In this document: positions 17,890-25,984 of the stretch, one piece after another | Layout: every line of letters begins with the position of its first letter | How positions within the stretch are numbered: the stretch's first letter is position 1 | From: Streptomyces genisteinicus | GTDB taxonomy: Bacteria; Actinomycetota; Actinomycetes; Streptomycetales; Streptomycetaceae | Direction: 5' to 3' | Assembly: GCF_014489615.1 (NCBI RefSeq) | Contig: NZ_CP060825.1 | Coordinates: 4,412,501 to 4,476,500 of the forward strand | DNA length: 64,000 nucleotides | Made by a program: the position numbers and the translations under genes | The notes under the pieces: model-generated | Databases searched by the model: none | Told to the model about the DNA's origin: nothing | What the model saw: only the letters and a program-made list of their open reading frames with translations

Positions 17890-18876
17890 CTAGGCGGCCC
17901 TCGCCGCCGTGCCCCGGCAGTCACGGCACCGTTCTCCCTCCGGGGCGCGGATGCCGCGTTCGCAGCCGTCGCAGTTCCGCATCGGGAGGGGTGGGGGCGC
18001 CGGTGCCGGAAGTGGCGGCGGCGCGAGGGTGGCGAGCCGGTGGGCGAGGAGTCCGGCGGGGCGTCTGAGGGCGGCGGGCAGGCCGGTGGTGAGCGCGAGG
18101 CGGACGGCGTCGGGACCGGCCTCGCGTTCGAGCCAGGCCGCGACGGCCGGGGTCAGGCGGCGCACCTCGTGCTCGGAGAGCAGCAGACGGGCGTCGTCGC
18201 GGCGCAGTGCGCAGAGCAGGCCGGAGGCGACGCGGAGACGGTCCGGGTCGTACGCGACGGGTTCCGGGAGCGGGGCCGGGGGTGCGGACGGGGGCCCGGC
18301 CCGGGGAGCCTCGGGCTCCGGGGGCGGAGCGGGCGCGGGATCGGCGGCTGCCGGTACGGGGACGGGCAGCGGACCGGACTCGACGGGAGCGGGCACCGGC
18401 ACCGGCTCCGGCTCGGGCTCGGGATCGACGGGGGAGGGCACGGGCCCGGGCGCGACGGGCTCGATCGGTTCGGCGGGCCGCACCGGCTGCGGTGGACCCG
18501 ACTCGTGCACCGTCTCCGGCCGGGCGTAGGAGATCGTGCGGGTGACGACCGCGCCGCCGGGGATGCGCTCCTTGAAGCGCCGCAGGTAGCTGTGGGTCTC
18601 CAGTTCGCGCAAGGCGGCGGCGATCCGGGCCTCGCTCTCCGGGAAGCGGGCGGAGAGCGTCTTGATGCCGACCTTCGCGCCGTCGGGGAGCGACTGGATG
18701 TGCACGGCGAGCCCGATCGCGGTGAGCGACAACTCGCCGTGCTGGGCGAGGTGGTTGCCGACGATCGTGAAGCGCTCGGTGTGGATCGCGTGGACGTGGA
18801 CGACACCGAAAGCGGTGACGCGCCCGGGAACGCGGGACGGGGCGCGCGAGGGCGCGCTAATCTGCGGGGTATCCAT
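17890..18876 (-). CDS. Helix-turn-helix protein with Pro/Glu linker and zinc-ribbon-like tail
   Basis: 328 aa from ATG 18876 behind AAGAGGC. Residues about 20-115 form a winged-helix region (HGELSLTAIGLAVHIQSLP, then KVGIKTLSARFPESEARIAAALREL). A long Pro/Glu/Val repeat linker (EPEPEPVPVPAP) spans about 140-210. A helical segment follows, and the C-terminus has CDGCERGIRAPEGERCRDC, a four-cysteine knuckle. This layout is common in Streptomyces HTH proteins of unknown target. A longer start at 18972 exists but lacks a ribosome site. The Uma2 gene follows with no gap. Confidence 0.75.
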   Translation of the reverse strand: MDTPQISAPSRAPSRVPGRVTAFGVVHVHAIHTERFTIVGNHLAQHGELSLTAIGLAVHIQSLPDGAKVGIKTLSARFPESEARIAAALRELETHSYLRRFKERIPGGAVVTRTISYARPETVHESGPPQPVRPAEPIEPVAPGPVPSPVDPEPEPEPVPVPAPVESGPLPVPVPAAADPAPAPPPEPEAPRAGPPSAPPAPLPEPVAYDPDRLRVASGLLCALRRDDARLLLSEHEVRRLTPAVAAWLEREAGPDAVRLALTTGLPAALRRPAGLLAHRLATLAPPPLPAPAPPPLPMRNCDGCERGIRAPEGERCRDCRGTAARAA

Positions 18877-19123
18877 CGGGAAGCCTCTTACTTCCTCGGT
18901 GGTCAGGCCCTCGATCGGGATTGCAGTCCCGGCCGGGGGCCGACGCATGTCTGGAGTTGTCGCGGCGAGCATATGCCCGCCGACCCGCCCGAAATCCAGT
19001 CCGATCGGCCCAAGTCACCCGGGAGAGTGACGCGTTGCGTCACGGGCTCCGGTGGGGTGGGTGAGGTTCTTGCTCCCGGTACTTGAGAGCTTTTTGCGTC
19101 GTGCGCGAGCGGGTCGCGGGGAG
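18877..19123 (-). promoter_or_regulatory. Promoter region of the HTH/Uma2 unit with a perfect dyad
   Basis: No gene. GTGACGC-gtt-GCGTCAC at 19027-19043 is a perfect 7-bp dyad about 150 bases upstream of the HTH start, and resembles a repressor operator. The rest shows nothing definable. Confidence 0.45.
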
Positions 19124-19149
19124 CCGGGTCGCGGGTTCCCGCGACCCGG
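19124..19149 (-). terminator. Hairpin terminator of the membrane gene at 19179
   Basis: ccgggtcgcggg (19124-19135) pairs with cccgcgacccgg (19138-19149), a perfect 12-bp stem, 29 bases beyond the stop of the leftward gene. Confidence 0.7.
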
Positions 19150-19178
19150 TGCGAGCTGCGGCGATGCGGGGCGGGCGG

Positions 19179-19847
19179 TCAGGCGGTGGCCGCCTCCGGA
19201 GCCGTCCGCCCGGGCAGGAAGCGGCGGGCGGTGAGCAGGAGACCCGCGCCGAGGACGACCTCGCCCGCGTTGCCGAGCACGGGGACTCCCGCGGCCGCCC
19301 CGGAGACGACGACCATGACGGCCGCCGTGACGGCGAGCGGCGTGAAGCCCGTACGCCGCCACACGGCGATTCCGGCGCCGAGGACCACCAGGCCGGTCAC
19401 GATGGCCGGCAGCGGGCCGACGGGGGAGGGGGCGTCGTTCACGTAGCGCAGGACTCCGTGCCACTCCTCGGGGCTCAGGGACATGCCGAACACGTCGTGG
19501 CTGCTGCCCGCCACGATCAGCGCCAGGGTGAGCACGCCCGTGGCGATGCGCAGCGGCGGGCGGGCGGCGGCCCGCACTCCGGCGCACTCCGCCGCCGTCA
19601 GCGCCCAGACGACGAGGAACGGGGTGAGCAGGGCGTGCAGCACGAAGCGGGGCGTGTTGAGCGCTTCGAGGAGCGGCCCTTCGCCGATGGTGGCGCCCAG
19701 GGCGATCATCCCGTTGTCCCAGACCAGGGCGGCGCAGGTCAGGGCGGGTATGAGGGTGAGGCGTCCGGGAGCCGTCCGCACGTACCGTGCCAAGGCGACG
19801 GCCAGGGCGAGTTGACCGGCCGCGAGAACGGCGAACAGCAGTGACAC
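19179..19847 (-). CDS. Integral membrane protein, six predicted segments
   Basis: 222 aa from GTG 19847 preceded by AAGGAC. Hydrophobic segments: 1-20, 31-52, 67-88, 98-115, 140-160 and 165-205. Polar points are NTPRFVLHALLTPFL near 64-78 and SSHDVFG near 118. It contains no transporter or enzyme motif I recognise. It is transcribed alone from a region with a TATCT/AGATA dyad, so it may be under a MarR-type regulator encoded elsewhere. Confidence 0.65.
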   Translation of the reverse strand: MSLLFAVLAAGQLALAVALARYVRTAPGRLTLIPALTCAALVWDNGMIALGATIGEGPLLEALNTPRFVLHALLTPFLVVWALTAAECAGVRAAARPPLRIATGVLTLALIVAGSSHDVFGMSLSPEEWHGVLRYVNDAPSPVGPLPAIVTGLVVLGAGIAVWRRTGFTPLAVTAAVMVVVSGAAAGVPVLGNAGEVVLGAGLLLTARRFLPGRTAPEAATA

Positions 19848-19879
19848 GGGCGTGTCCTTCTGGATCGAGGATGCGAAAG

Positions 19880-19898
19880 TATCTCGATCGTCAAGATA
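19880..19898 (-). promoter_or_regulatory. Dyad operator/promoter upstream of the 19847 start
   Basis: tatct-cgatcgtca-agata has 5-bp arms and an inner cgatcg; read leftwards it includes TTGACG, a good -35. The A/T content is far above its surroundings, and the motif resembles MarR-type operators in Streptomyces. Confidence 0.45.
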
Positions 19899-19964
19899 TA
19901 TGGTCGCCCGTGCCGCCCCCGATCCGCCCCCGCGTCGTGCTCGGGGCGGGGGTTGCCGTCCCGG

Positions 19965-20174
19965 TCAGGCGTCCGGCGCCGCCCCGGCGGGGGCCGCGGC
20001 GGCGCGGCGCGGCCGGGGCACCAGTTCGCCGCCGCAGTTGGGGCACACGCCCGTCATGGCGTCGGCGCAGGCCACGCAGAAGCTGCACTCGTACGAGCAG
20101 ATCCGTGCGGGCCCGTCGGCCGCCAGGACGGCCGTCTCGCAGCGCTCACACCGGTCTCGCATCTCCAGAGCCAC
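19965..20174 (-). CDS. DUF1272 zinc-ribbon-like small protein
   Basis: 69 aa starting MALEMRDRCERC. Cysteines in CERC (9-12), CSYECSFCVAC (near 26-36) and CPNC (near 44-47) can hold zinc, as in the DUF1272 family (also called YajD-like small zinc-binding proteins). GTG 20174 is supported by GGGAGGGG and by the family N-terminus. After CPNCGGELVPRPRR the tail is a low-complexity Ala/Pro run. The role is unknown. It is monocistronic. Confidence 0.8.
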   Translation of the reverse strand: MALEMRDRCERCETAVLAADGPARICSYECSFCVACADAMTGVCPNCGGELVPRPRRAAAAPAGAAPDA

Positions 20175-20475
20175 GTGTCGGCCCCTCCCTCGTCACGACG
20201 GCGAACGAACTCCCCCATGGTCCGCGCCCCGCCCGGCTCCCTCCACGCCTTCCACGGCCAAAGATCGAAGAAATCGGGACAGCGCCTGACCAGGCGGAAC
20301 GGGTGGGGCGCCGCGTCCCGCTCGCCGCGGACCGCCGTGCCCGGCCCACGGACCGGTGTCCGCTCCCTCCGGCGCCGCCCGCGCCGCCTGCCCGTGCCGC
20401 CGGGGCCCGGTGCGCGGCGCACCCGGCCCCGGCGCACCCCGCCCCCGCTGCCCGCCTCCGCGCGCCGCGTCCGGG
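20175..20475. other. Stretch without a supported gene
   Basis: Several long frames cross this stretch but none has family signatures or a ribosome site. A leftward frame near 20210-20300 reads RCPDFFDLWPWKAWREP, which looks protein-like but has no matching start; it may be a decayed gene end. Confidence 0.35.
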
Positions 20476-20817
20476 CTACGCCGCGCCCCGCGCGTCCTCC
20501 ACCGACCGTGTGGTGCGGGCGAGTTCGACCGCCGCGAGCAGGCTCATCCCCGGCGCCGCCTCGCGCAGCGCCTTGATCGCCGTGACCGAGTCGGCCGGGC
20601 CCGTCACCGCCGCCGCGTCCAGGTGGGCGCGGACCCAGCGGGCCTGCGTCTCCTCCTCGGAGGCCGAGGAGACCCCGCCCGCGATCTCCAGCGCCCGCTC
20701 CAGCCCGGGGCGCTCCTCGGGCGACGCCCCGGCCAGCGCCTCGCGGAGCGCGGCGGTCACGCCCTCGGAGTCCCGGACGAAAATGGTCTGCACATCCCGC
20801 TTCGTCAGTCCGAACAT
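20476..20817 (-). CDS. Small protein with ribosomal L7/L12 C-terminal-like domain
   Basis: 113 aa from ATG 20817 with GAGG just upstream. The last 45 residues (DSVTAIKALREAAPGMSLLAAVELA) mirror the alpha-beta pattern of the L7/L12 C-terminal domain, which has KIxVIKxVRxxTGLGLKEAKxLV. Residues 1-70 are helical and acidic, with MFGLTKRDVQTIFVRD at the start. Streptomyces carry several such stand-alone L12-like proteins of unknown role. It precedes the PEP-mutase-like gene's end by 51 bases and is probably independent. The similarity is by eye only. Confidence 0.55.
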   Translation of the reverse strand: MFGLTKRDVQTIFVRDSEGVTAALREALAGASPEERPGLERALEIAGGVSSASEEETQARWVRAHLDAAAVTGPADSVTAIKALREAAPGMSLLAAVELARTTRSVEDARGAA

Positions 20818-20868
20818 GCCTCGATCGTCCGTGCGGAGGCCGCCGCGCAGCAAGGGAGTTGAGCCTCT

Positions 20869-21624
20869 TCAGAGGGTCGGCGCCGGGTCCGGGGCGCCGG
20901 GTCCGGCCAGCTCGCGGGCCATCTCCGCCACAGCGCCGAGCGCCCTTCGCTGGAGACCGGGACCGAACGTGATCCGGCGCGCGCCGAGGCGGCCGAGCTC
21001 CGCGACGGGAGGAGCGGTCGCCGGGGCGTGGACGTTGACCGGCAGCGCCGTCGCGGCCGCCAGCACCGGCAGGTGCTCCGCGGGCGCCAGGATCGGGTAG
21101 ACGCCGTGCACCCCCGCGGCCTCGTAGAGCCGTATCCGGGCGATCGCCGCCGCCGGGTCCGTGTCGCCGCGCAGATACGTGTCCACGCGGGCGTTCACGA
21201 ACAGCGCGCCGTCCGCCGCCGCGCACACCTCGGCCAGCCGGTCCGCGTGCCGGTCCGGGTCCGCGAGAGCCCCCGACGGGTCGCTGTCCTCCAGGTTGCA
21301 GCCGACCGCACCCGTCTCCAGGACGCGGGCCACCAGCTCCTTCGGCGGCAGCCCGTACCCGCTCTCCAGGTCCGCGCTCACCGGTACGCCGGCCGCCCGC
21401 ACGATCCTCGCGACGGCCGCGAACATCTCGTCCGCCGGCACGTCCCCGTCCGCGTACCCCAGCGACGCCGCGACCCCCGCGCTCGGCGTCGCCAGGGCCG
21501 GGAACCCGGCGTCCGCGAACGCCCGGGCGGACGCCGCGTCCCACGGGCCGGGCAGGACCAGGGGGCGGTCCGGCTCCCTGCCGTGGTGCAGCGAACGGAA
21601 GTGATCCGCACCGTTGTGCGTCAT
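20869..21624 (-). CDS. Isocitrate lyase / phosphoenolpyruvate mutase superfamily protein
   Basis: 251 aa TIM-barrel protein. PGPWDAASARAFADAGFPALAT (25-46), SADLESGYG (83-91, metal-binding acidic pair), GAVGCNLEDSD (105-115) and LFVNARVDTYL (140-150) are the standard PEP-mutase/ICL-family signatures. The KCGH loop of true isocitrate lyases is absent, so it is a 2-methylisocitrate-lyase-like or oxaloacetate-hydrolase-like enzyme of unknown substrate. It lies 27 bases after the AhpD-like gene in the same direction, so the pair is probably co-transcribed and facing the MocR regulator. Confidence 0.8.
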   Translation of the reverse strand: MTHNGADHFRSLHHGREPDRPLVLPGPWDAASARAFADAGFPALATPSAGVAASLGYADGDVPADEMFAAVARIVRAAGVPVSADLESGYGLPPKELVARVLETGAVGCNLEDSDPSGALADPDRHADRLAEVCAAADGALFVNARVDTYLRGDTDPAAAIARIRLYEAAGVHGVYPILAPAEHLPVLAAATALPVNVHAPATAPPVAELGRLGARRITFGPGLQRRALGAVAEMARELAGPGAPDPAPTL

Positions 21625-21651
21625 ACCTGCCTCCCCTGTTGTCGGCGCGGC

Positions 21652-22161
21652 TCAGTGCTTCGCAGAGCCCGGGTGGTAGTGGCCGGGCGTCAGGCGGCCC
21701 GCGACGCCGAGGCGGTTCCAGAAGTTGATCATGCCGATCGACGCGATGAGCTGGGCCAGTTCCGTCTCCTCGAACTGCTTCGCCGCCCGCTCGAACACCT
21801 CGTCGGGGACGAAGCCGTCGGTGAGCACCGTCACCGCTTCCGTCAGTTCGAGTGCCGCGATCTCCCGCTCGGTGTAGAAGTGCCGCGACTCCTCCCATGC
21901 GGACAGCTGCACGATCCGCTCCACCGACTCGCCGGCCGCCAGTGCGTCCTTGCTGTGCATGTCGAGGCAGAACGCGCAGTGGTTGAGCTGCGAGGCGCGG
22001 ATCTTGACCAGTTCGACCAGTTTCGCGTCGAGGCCCTTGCGCGCCTCCGCGTCCAGCCGCGCCGCCGCCTTGTAGACGTGGGGCAGCACGCCGGAGACGC
22101 TCAGCCGGGGGGTGTGTTCGGGGGCGTAGCCGCCTGCCGATGCCGTGGGTGTCGTCGTCAT
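21652..22161 (-). CDS. Carboxymuconolactone decarboxylase family (AhpD-like) protein
   Basis: 169 aa from ATG 22161. LVELVKIRASQLNHCAFCLDMH near 48-69 holds the AhpD-type CxxC and downstream histidine, the peroxidase/thiol redox site. The helix-rich remainder (EREIAALELTEAVT, NFWNRLGV) matches the family. It probably reduces peroxides or acts in an oxidative-stress reaction. It is the first of two leftward genes and divergent, by 47 bases, from the MocR-type regulator, which is likely to control it. Confidence 0.88.
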   Translation of the reverse strand: MTTTPTASAGGYAPEHTPRLSVSGVLPHVYKAAARLDAEARKGLDAKLVELVKIRASQLNHCAFCLDMHSKDALAAGESVERIVQLSAWEESRHFYTEREIAALELTEAVTVLTDGFVPDEVFERAAKQFEETELAQLIASIGMINFWNRLGVAGRLTPGHYHPGSAKH

Positions 22162-22208
22162 ACGTCCGACCGTAGGCGTCATGTGGCACAGGAGTATGGT
22201 CCATTCCC
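22162..22208. promoter_or_regulatory. Divergent promoter region, AhpD-like / MocR regulator
   Basis: Only 47 bases separate the two start codons, so both promoters overlap here and within the first codons. gtaggcgtcatgtggcacaggagtatggt is the core; tatggt could be a rightward -10, which would make the regulator transcript nearly leaderless. A regulator site in this gap is the usual MocR arrangement. Confidence 0.45.
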
Positions 22209-23627
22209 ATGAGCGATTCATGGGCCACTTTCGGTGCCGACCTGCACCTGGACATGAGCGGACCGCGGCTGCGCGCGGGACTGATGACCGCCCTGCGGGA
22301 CGCCGTCCGCAGCGGCCGGCTCGCCCCGGGCGCCAGACTCCCGTCCTCCCGGTCGCTCGCCGCCGACCTCGGGATCGCCCGCAACACCGTCGCGGACGCC
22401 TACGCCGAACTCGTCGCCGAGGGCTGGCTCACGGCACGCCAGGGCTCCGGCACCCGCGTGGCGCCGCGCCCCGCCGCACGGACCGCGCCCCCCGCACCCG
22501 CGCCGACGCGCGGCCGCCCGGAACGCGAACGGCCCGCCCACAGCCTCATGCCGGGCCGCCCCGACGTCGCCTCGTTCCCCCGGGCCGCCTGGCTCAAGGC
22601 GGCCCGGCGGGCCCTCACCGCCGTCCCCGACGACGCGTTCGGCTACGGCGATCCGCGCGGCCGCCCGGAACTGCGCACGGCGCTCGCCGACTACCTGGCC
22701 CGCGCCCGCGGCGTGCACGCCACACCCGAACGCATCCTGATCTGCTCCGGCTTCGTGCACGGGCTCTCGCTGGTGGGCCGGACGCTGGCGCGCCGCGGGG
22801 TGCGGAGGGCGGCCGTCGAGTCGTACGGGCTGGACATCCACTGGAACCTGCTCGCCCAAGCCGGACTCGCGCTCTCCCCGCTCCCGTTCGACGCCGCCGG
22901 CACCCGCCCCGAGGCGCCCGGCGCCCTGCACGGGGCCGGTGCGGTGCTCATGACCCCCGCGCACCAGTTCCCGCTCGGCGTGCCCCTGTCGCCGACCGGC
23001 CGCGCCGCGGCCGTCGACTGGGCCCGCAGGACGGGCGGGCTGGTCCTGGAGGACGACTACGACGGCGAGTTCCGCTACGACCGGCAGCCGGTGGGCGCGC
23101 TCCAGGGGCTCGACCCCGACCGGGTCGTCTACTTCGGCACCGCGAGCAAGTCCCTCGCCCCCGGGCTGCGGCTCGCCTGGATGGTGCTCCCGGAACCGGT
23201 CGTCGGCGAGGTGCTCGCCACGAGCGGGGGCGAGGCACGGCTGACCGGGGTCACCGACCAGCTCACGCTGGCGGAGTTCCTCACCTCGGGCGCGTACGAC
23301 CGCCACGTCCGGGCGATGCGGCTGCGCTACCGGCGACGCCGCGACGACCTGGTGGACCGGGTGCGGCGCGAGGCCCCCCACGTCCGGGTGAGCGGGATCG
23401 CCGCCGGGCTGCACGCCGTGCTCGAACTGCCCCCGGGCGGCGAGGCGTCGGCGCTGCGCGCGGCGGCCTGGCACGGCCTTCAGGTCGAGGGCCTGGGCCG
23501 CTACCGCCACCCGGACGCGCTCCCGGGCGGCCCGGAGGGCCTGGTCGTCGGCTACGGCACCCCGTCGGACAGCTCGTGGAACGGGACGCTCGACGTCCTG
23601 TGCCACGTGCTCCGCGCGACGGGGTGA
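22209..23627 (+). CDS. MocR/PdxR-type GntR-family regulator with aminotransferase domain
   Basis: 472 aa. The N-terminal GntR winged helix is at about 18-80 (LRDAVRSGRLAPGARLPSSR, DLGIARNTVADAYAELVAEGWL). A fold-type-I aminotransferase domain fills about 105-465, with YGDPRGRPELRTALADYL, LEDDYDGEFRY (PLP-ring Asp) and the PLP lysine in FGTASKSLAPGLRLAW. Such proteins sense PLP or amino-acid adducts and activate or repress the divergent gene. Here the neighbour is an AhpD-like/PEP-mutase-like pair rather than pdxST, so the effector is unclear. ATG 22209 has a conserved start but no strong ribosome site. Confidence 0.9.
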   Translation: MSDSWATFGADLHLDMSGPRLRAGLMTALRDAVRSGRLAPGARLPSSRSLAADLGIARNTVADAYAELVAEGWLTARQGSGTRVAPRPAARTAPPAPAPTRGRPERERPAHSLMPGRPDVASFPRAAWLKAARRALTAVPDDAFGYGDPRGRPELRTALADYLARARGVHATPERILICSGFVHGLSLVGRTLARRGVRRAAVESYGLDIHWNLLAQAGLALSPLPFDAAGTRPEAPGALHGAGAVLMTPAHQFPLGVPLSPTGRAAAVDWARRTGGLVLEDDYDGEFRYDRQPVGALQGLDPDRVVYFGTASKSLAPGLRLAWMVLPEPVVGEVLATSGGEARLTGVTDQLTLAEFLTSGAYDRHVRAMRLRYRRRRDDLVDRVRREAPHVRVSGIAAGLHAVLELPPGGEASALRAAAWHGLQVEGLGRYRHPDALPGGPEGLVVGYGTPSDSSWNGTLDVLCHVLRATG

Positions 23628-23721
23628 GACGGGCCCCCGCGGCCCTCGCGCCCCCTGCCGTGCCACCCGGCGCCCCGCCCCCGCCCGACCATCCGGCGGC
23701 CGCGGGGCGCGGGGCGCGGCC

Positions 23722-24243
23722 TCAGCCGATCTCCAGGGCGGCGCGGGCCAGGTCCAGGAAACGGGAATGGTCCTCGCGGAACACCCGGTAGGCCCGGTCG
23801 TACGCCTCCCGGTCGCCCGCGCCCTCGGCCAGGCCGACCAGCTCCCGCTGGGCCGTGAGCGCCTTGCGCCGCAGCTGCCTCGCGGCCTCGGCGGCGTCCT
23901 CCGGTCCCTCCAGGGCGACCTCGCGGCTGGCCCGCGTCACCTCGTTCAGCGCGGCGCGCGACGCGGTGCGCATCTTCTGGAGCACTGCCTGGCGGCGTGC
24001 GCCCTCGGGAGCGGCGTCCGCCTCCTTCATGCGCCAGAACACCTCGGAGAGCCCGTGCACGGTGGCGCTCAGCTCCCGGTAGGCGTCCCGCCGCCGGGTC
24101 CGTGCCTGGGCCACCTCGGCCGCGTTCGCCGTGACCTCGGCCTCCACGCGCGCCGAGCGGGTCAGGCTCCGCCCGGTGACCCAGCTCGCGACGACGGCGG
24201 TGCCGCCGGTTATCAGTCCGATCCACCAACTGTTGTCCACCAC
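23722..24243 (-). CDS. Single-pass membrane protein with coiled-coil, unknown function
   Basis: About 173 aa starting at one of two adjacent GTG codons (24243 or 24240). SWWIGLITGGTAVVASWVTG at residues 5-24 is a membrane anchor. The rest is charged and helical (VEAEVTANAAEVAQARTRRRDAYRELSATV near 32-62, then KMRTASRAALNEVTRASREV), consistent with a cytoplasmic coiled coil. Similar short Streptomyces proteins are annotated only as hypothetical. The ribosome site is weak. The gene stands between the MocR gene (convergent) and the exporter. Confidence 0.6.
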   Translation of the reverse strand: MVDNSWWIGLITGGTAVVASWVTGRSLTRSARVEAEVTANAAEVAQARTRRRDAYRELSATVHGLSEVFWRMKEADAAPEGARRQAVLQKMRTASRAALNEVTRASREVALEGPEDAAEAARQLRRKALTAQRELVGLAEGAGDREAYDRAYRVFREDHSRFLDLARAALEIG

Positions 24244-24387
24244 AGGGGAATTGTTCCAGCACGGGTGTGCGAGACGAAGCGGGCGCGGCCGTGTGCGGGG
24301 CGCCCGCCGCAGCGTCCCCGCAGCCCGCACCCGGGCCGTGCACCCCGTGCCGGCGCCCCCGGGCCGCCCGCCCGCCCTCCGGGGCCC

Positions 24388-25254
24388 TCACCGGGCCGGG
24401 GCGGCGTCCGCAGCGGTCTCCGGCCGCGCCGGCGGCTCCCCGAACCGGGCCAGCGCCAGGGCACCCGCCACCGCCACGGTGAAGCCGGCGACGGCGAGCG
24501 GGGCCAGGCCCTCCCGGGTGCGGTCGCCGAGCCAGACGACGCCGATCAGGGCGGGGCCCACCGTCTCGCCGATGACCATCCCGGCGGTCGCGGTCGTCAC
24601 CGAGCCGCGGGCGAGGGCCGAGGTCAGCAGCAGGAACGCCGCCCCGCCGCCGAGCAGCAGCGCGTACAGCGCCGGGTCGGTGAACAGCCCCGGCAGCGCG
24701 AGGGAGTCGATCAGCCGGACGGACACCTCGACGACCCCGAAGCCGATGCCCGACCCCAGCCCCAGCACCAGCGCGCGCGGCTTGTCCGGCAGCCGCCCGG
24801 CGAGCGCGCCCACCACCAGCACCCCGGCCGCCGCGCCCAGCATCGACCACGCCAGTGCGTCCGAGCCCTCCCGGTCGCCCTCCGGTCCGGACGCGAGGCC
24901 CAGCAGCGCCAGCCCCAGACAGACGGCGGCGACCGCCCCCCACTCGGCGCGCTTCAGCCGGATCCGCATCAGCCGCGCCGCCACCACCGCCGTGACGGCG
25001 AGACTCGCGGCGAGCGCGGCCCCGACGGCGTAGATGGGGAGCGCCCGCAGGGCCACGACCTGGAGCAGGAACCCCGCCCCGTCGAGCCCCAGCCCCACCA
25101 CGTAGCGCCACTGCCGCACGGCCCGCAGCAGCAGCGCCGCGTCCACACCGGACCCGCTGCCGGGCGCGGTGCTGCGCGCCGCCATGGCCTGGAGGACGGA
25201 GGCCGTGCCGTAGCAGACCGCGGACGCGAGGGCGCAGATCATCCCGAGGAGCAC
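24388..25254 (-). CDS. DMT-superfamily (EamA-like) transporter
   Basis: 288 aa with about ten hydrophobic segments in two fives, the DMT layout. Examples are CALASAVCYGTASVLQAMA, YAVGAALAASLAVTAVVAARL, AVAAVCLGLALLGLA and ATAGMVIGETVGPALIGVVWLGD. The last resembles the second EamA repeat. It probably exports a small metabolite; the substrate is unknown. The start is uncertain: GTG 25254 or ATG 25242 are reasonable, and an upstream TTG would run into the divergent promoter. No strong ribosome site was seen. Confidence 0.75.
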   Translation of the reverse strand: MLLGMICALASAVCYGTASVLQAMAARSTAPGSGSGVDAALLLRAVRQWRYVVGLGLDGAGFLLQVVALRALPIYAVGAALAASLAVTAVVAARLMRIRLKRAEWGAVAAVCLGLALLGLASGPEGDREGSDALAWSMLGAAAGVLVVGALAGRLPDKPRALVLGLGSGIGFGVVEVSVRLIDSLALPGLFTDPALYALLLGGGAAFLLLTSALARGSVTTATAGMVIGETVGPALIGVVWLGDRTREGLAPLAVAGFTVAVAGALALARFGEPPARPETAADAAPAR

Positions 25255-25261
25255 GAAGGGG

Positions 25262-25345
25262 ACTCTAGATTTCGCGGGCCCCGAAAGGGTGGATCCTCCC
25301 CACAGGGATCGAAAGTGTGTAATCAAGCGCTATAAAATAACGCGC
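25262..25345 (+). promoter_or_regulatory. A/T-rich promoter giving an apparently leaderless transcript
   Basis: TATAAAATAA at 25331-25340 is an unusually strong -10 for Streptomyces, ending a few bases before ATG 25346. That places the start site at or next to the initiation codon, with no Shine-Dalgarno. tttcg-N7-cgaaa (25270-25286) is a dyad that could bind the XRE domain encoded downstream. Confidence 0.6.
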
Positions 25346-25984
25346 ATGCTCACGCCTGAGGATGCCTCCTACATCACGGCCGCCACCGAAGGGCTGGCCG
25401 AGCCGCTGTACGCCGCCCTCGATCACGGCTACACCGCCGCGCACGGTCACTACGACGACACGGGGATGGTCGGCGAGGGGTACAGCAAGGGGCGTACCGA
25501 CCTCACGCGCGACCATGTCCGCCGCCGGCTGGAGGAGCTCCATGGCGAGCGGGTGGATCTGGGCGGCTGGCGTCCCCTCTCCGTGGCCAGCGGCCGGCTG
25601 CACCTCGCGCACGGCAGCATGACCCTGCGGCTCCTGCATGCCACACCGTTCGACCTGATTCCGGCTCCCGGTCGGAACAAGGCGCGCATTAGCTACTATC
25701 GAAATCGAACGGTTGATCTGTTCGGTGTCGAGGTGAGCAACCTCCTCGCCGTGTGGCTGTCCCCGGGCGAGGCCGGTGGGGACATCTCCATCCGCATCGT
25801 GCGTCCGATCGGGGAGTGGAAGCCGGGTCGCCCGCCCAAGTTCGACCTGGACTTCGAGCTGCCGCGTCACACTGAGACGTTCACGGGTGCCGAGTGGGAG
25901 TTCGTCCCGGACGAGGGCGGCATCGCGCTGCCCTTCGATTTCGACGACGATCTTCGCGAAGAGGGTGAAGGAAGTGGGGCGTAG
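25346..25984 (+). CDS. Unknown protein paired with an XRE-ImmA/IrrE metallopeptidase
   Basis: 212 aa, no family recognised. It is soluble, with HYDDTGMVGEGYSKGRTDLTRDHVRRRLEELHG at about 35-67 (two short motifs within), DLIPAPGRNKARISYYRNRTVDLFG near 107-131 and an acidic end DFDDDLREEGEG. The C-terminal third is beta-rich (ISIRIVRPIG, PKFDLDFELP). Codon use is less GC3-biased than neighbours (gcttgatc-type triplets, ggtcggaacaaggcgc). The next gene starts inside its end, so the pair forms one unit, laid out like an antitoxin/toxin or substrate/protease pair. Function unknown. Confidence 0.75.
   Translation: MLTPEDASYITAATEGLAEPLYAALDHGYTAAHGHYDDTGMVGEGYSKGRTDLTRDHVRRRLEELHGERVDLGGWRPLSVASGRLHLAHGSMTLRLLHATPFDLIPAPGRNKARISYYRNRTVDLFGVEVSNLLAVWLSPGEAGGDISIRIVRPIGEWKPGRPPKFDLDFELPRHTETFTGAEWEFVPDEGGIALPFDFDDDLREEGEGSGA

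Noticed and set aside
17433..19086. Rightward frames over the HTH and Uma2 genes
   Set aside because: They are antisense to coding frames with recognisable domains and show no family features.
20054..22387. Open leftward frame of 777 codons
   Set aside because: It runs out of frame across four well-supported genes (DUF1272, L12-like, PEP-mutase-like, AhpD-like) and consists of Arg/Gly/Pro-rich shadow translation typical of high-GC DNA.
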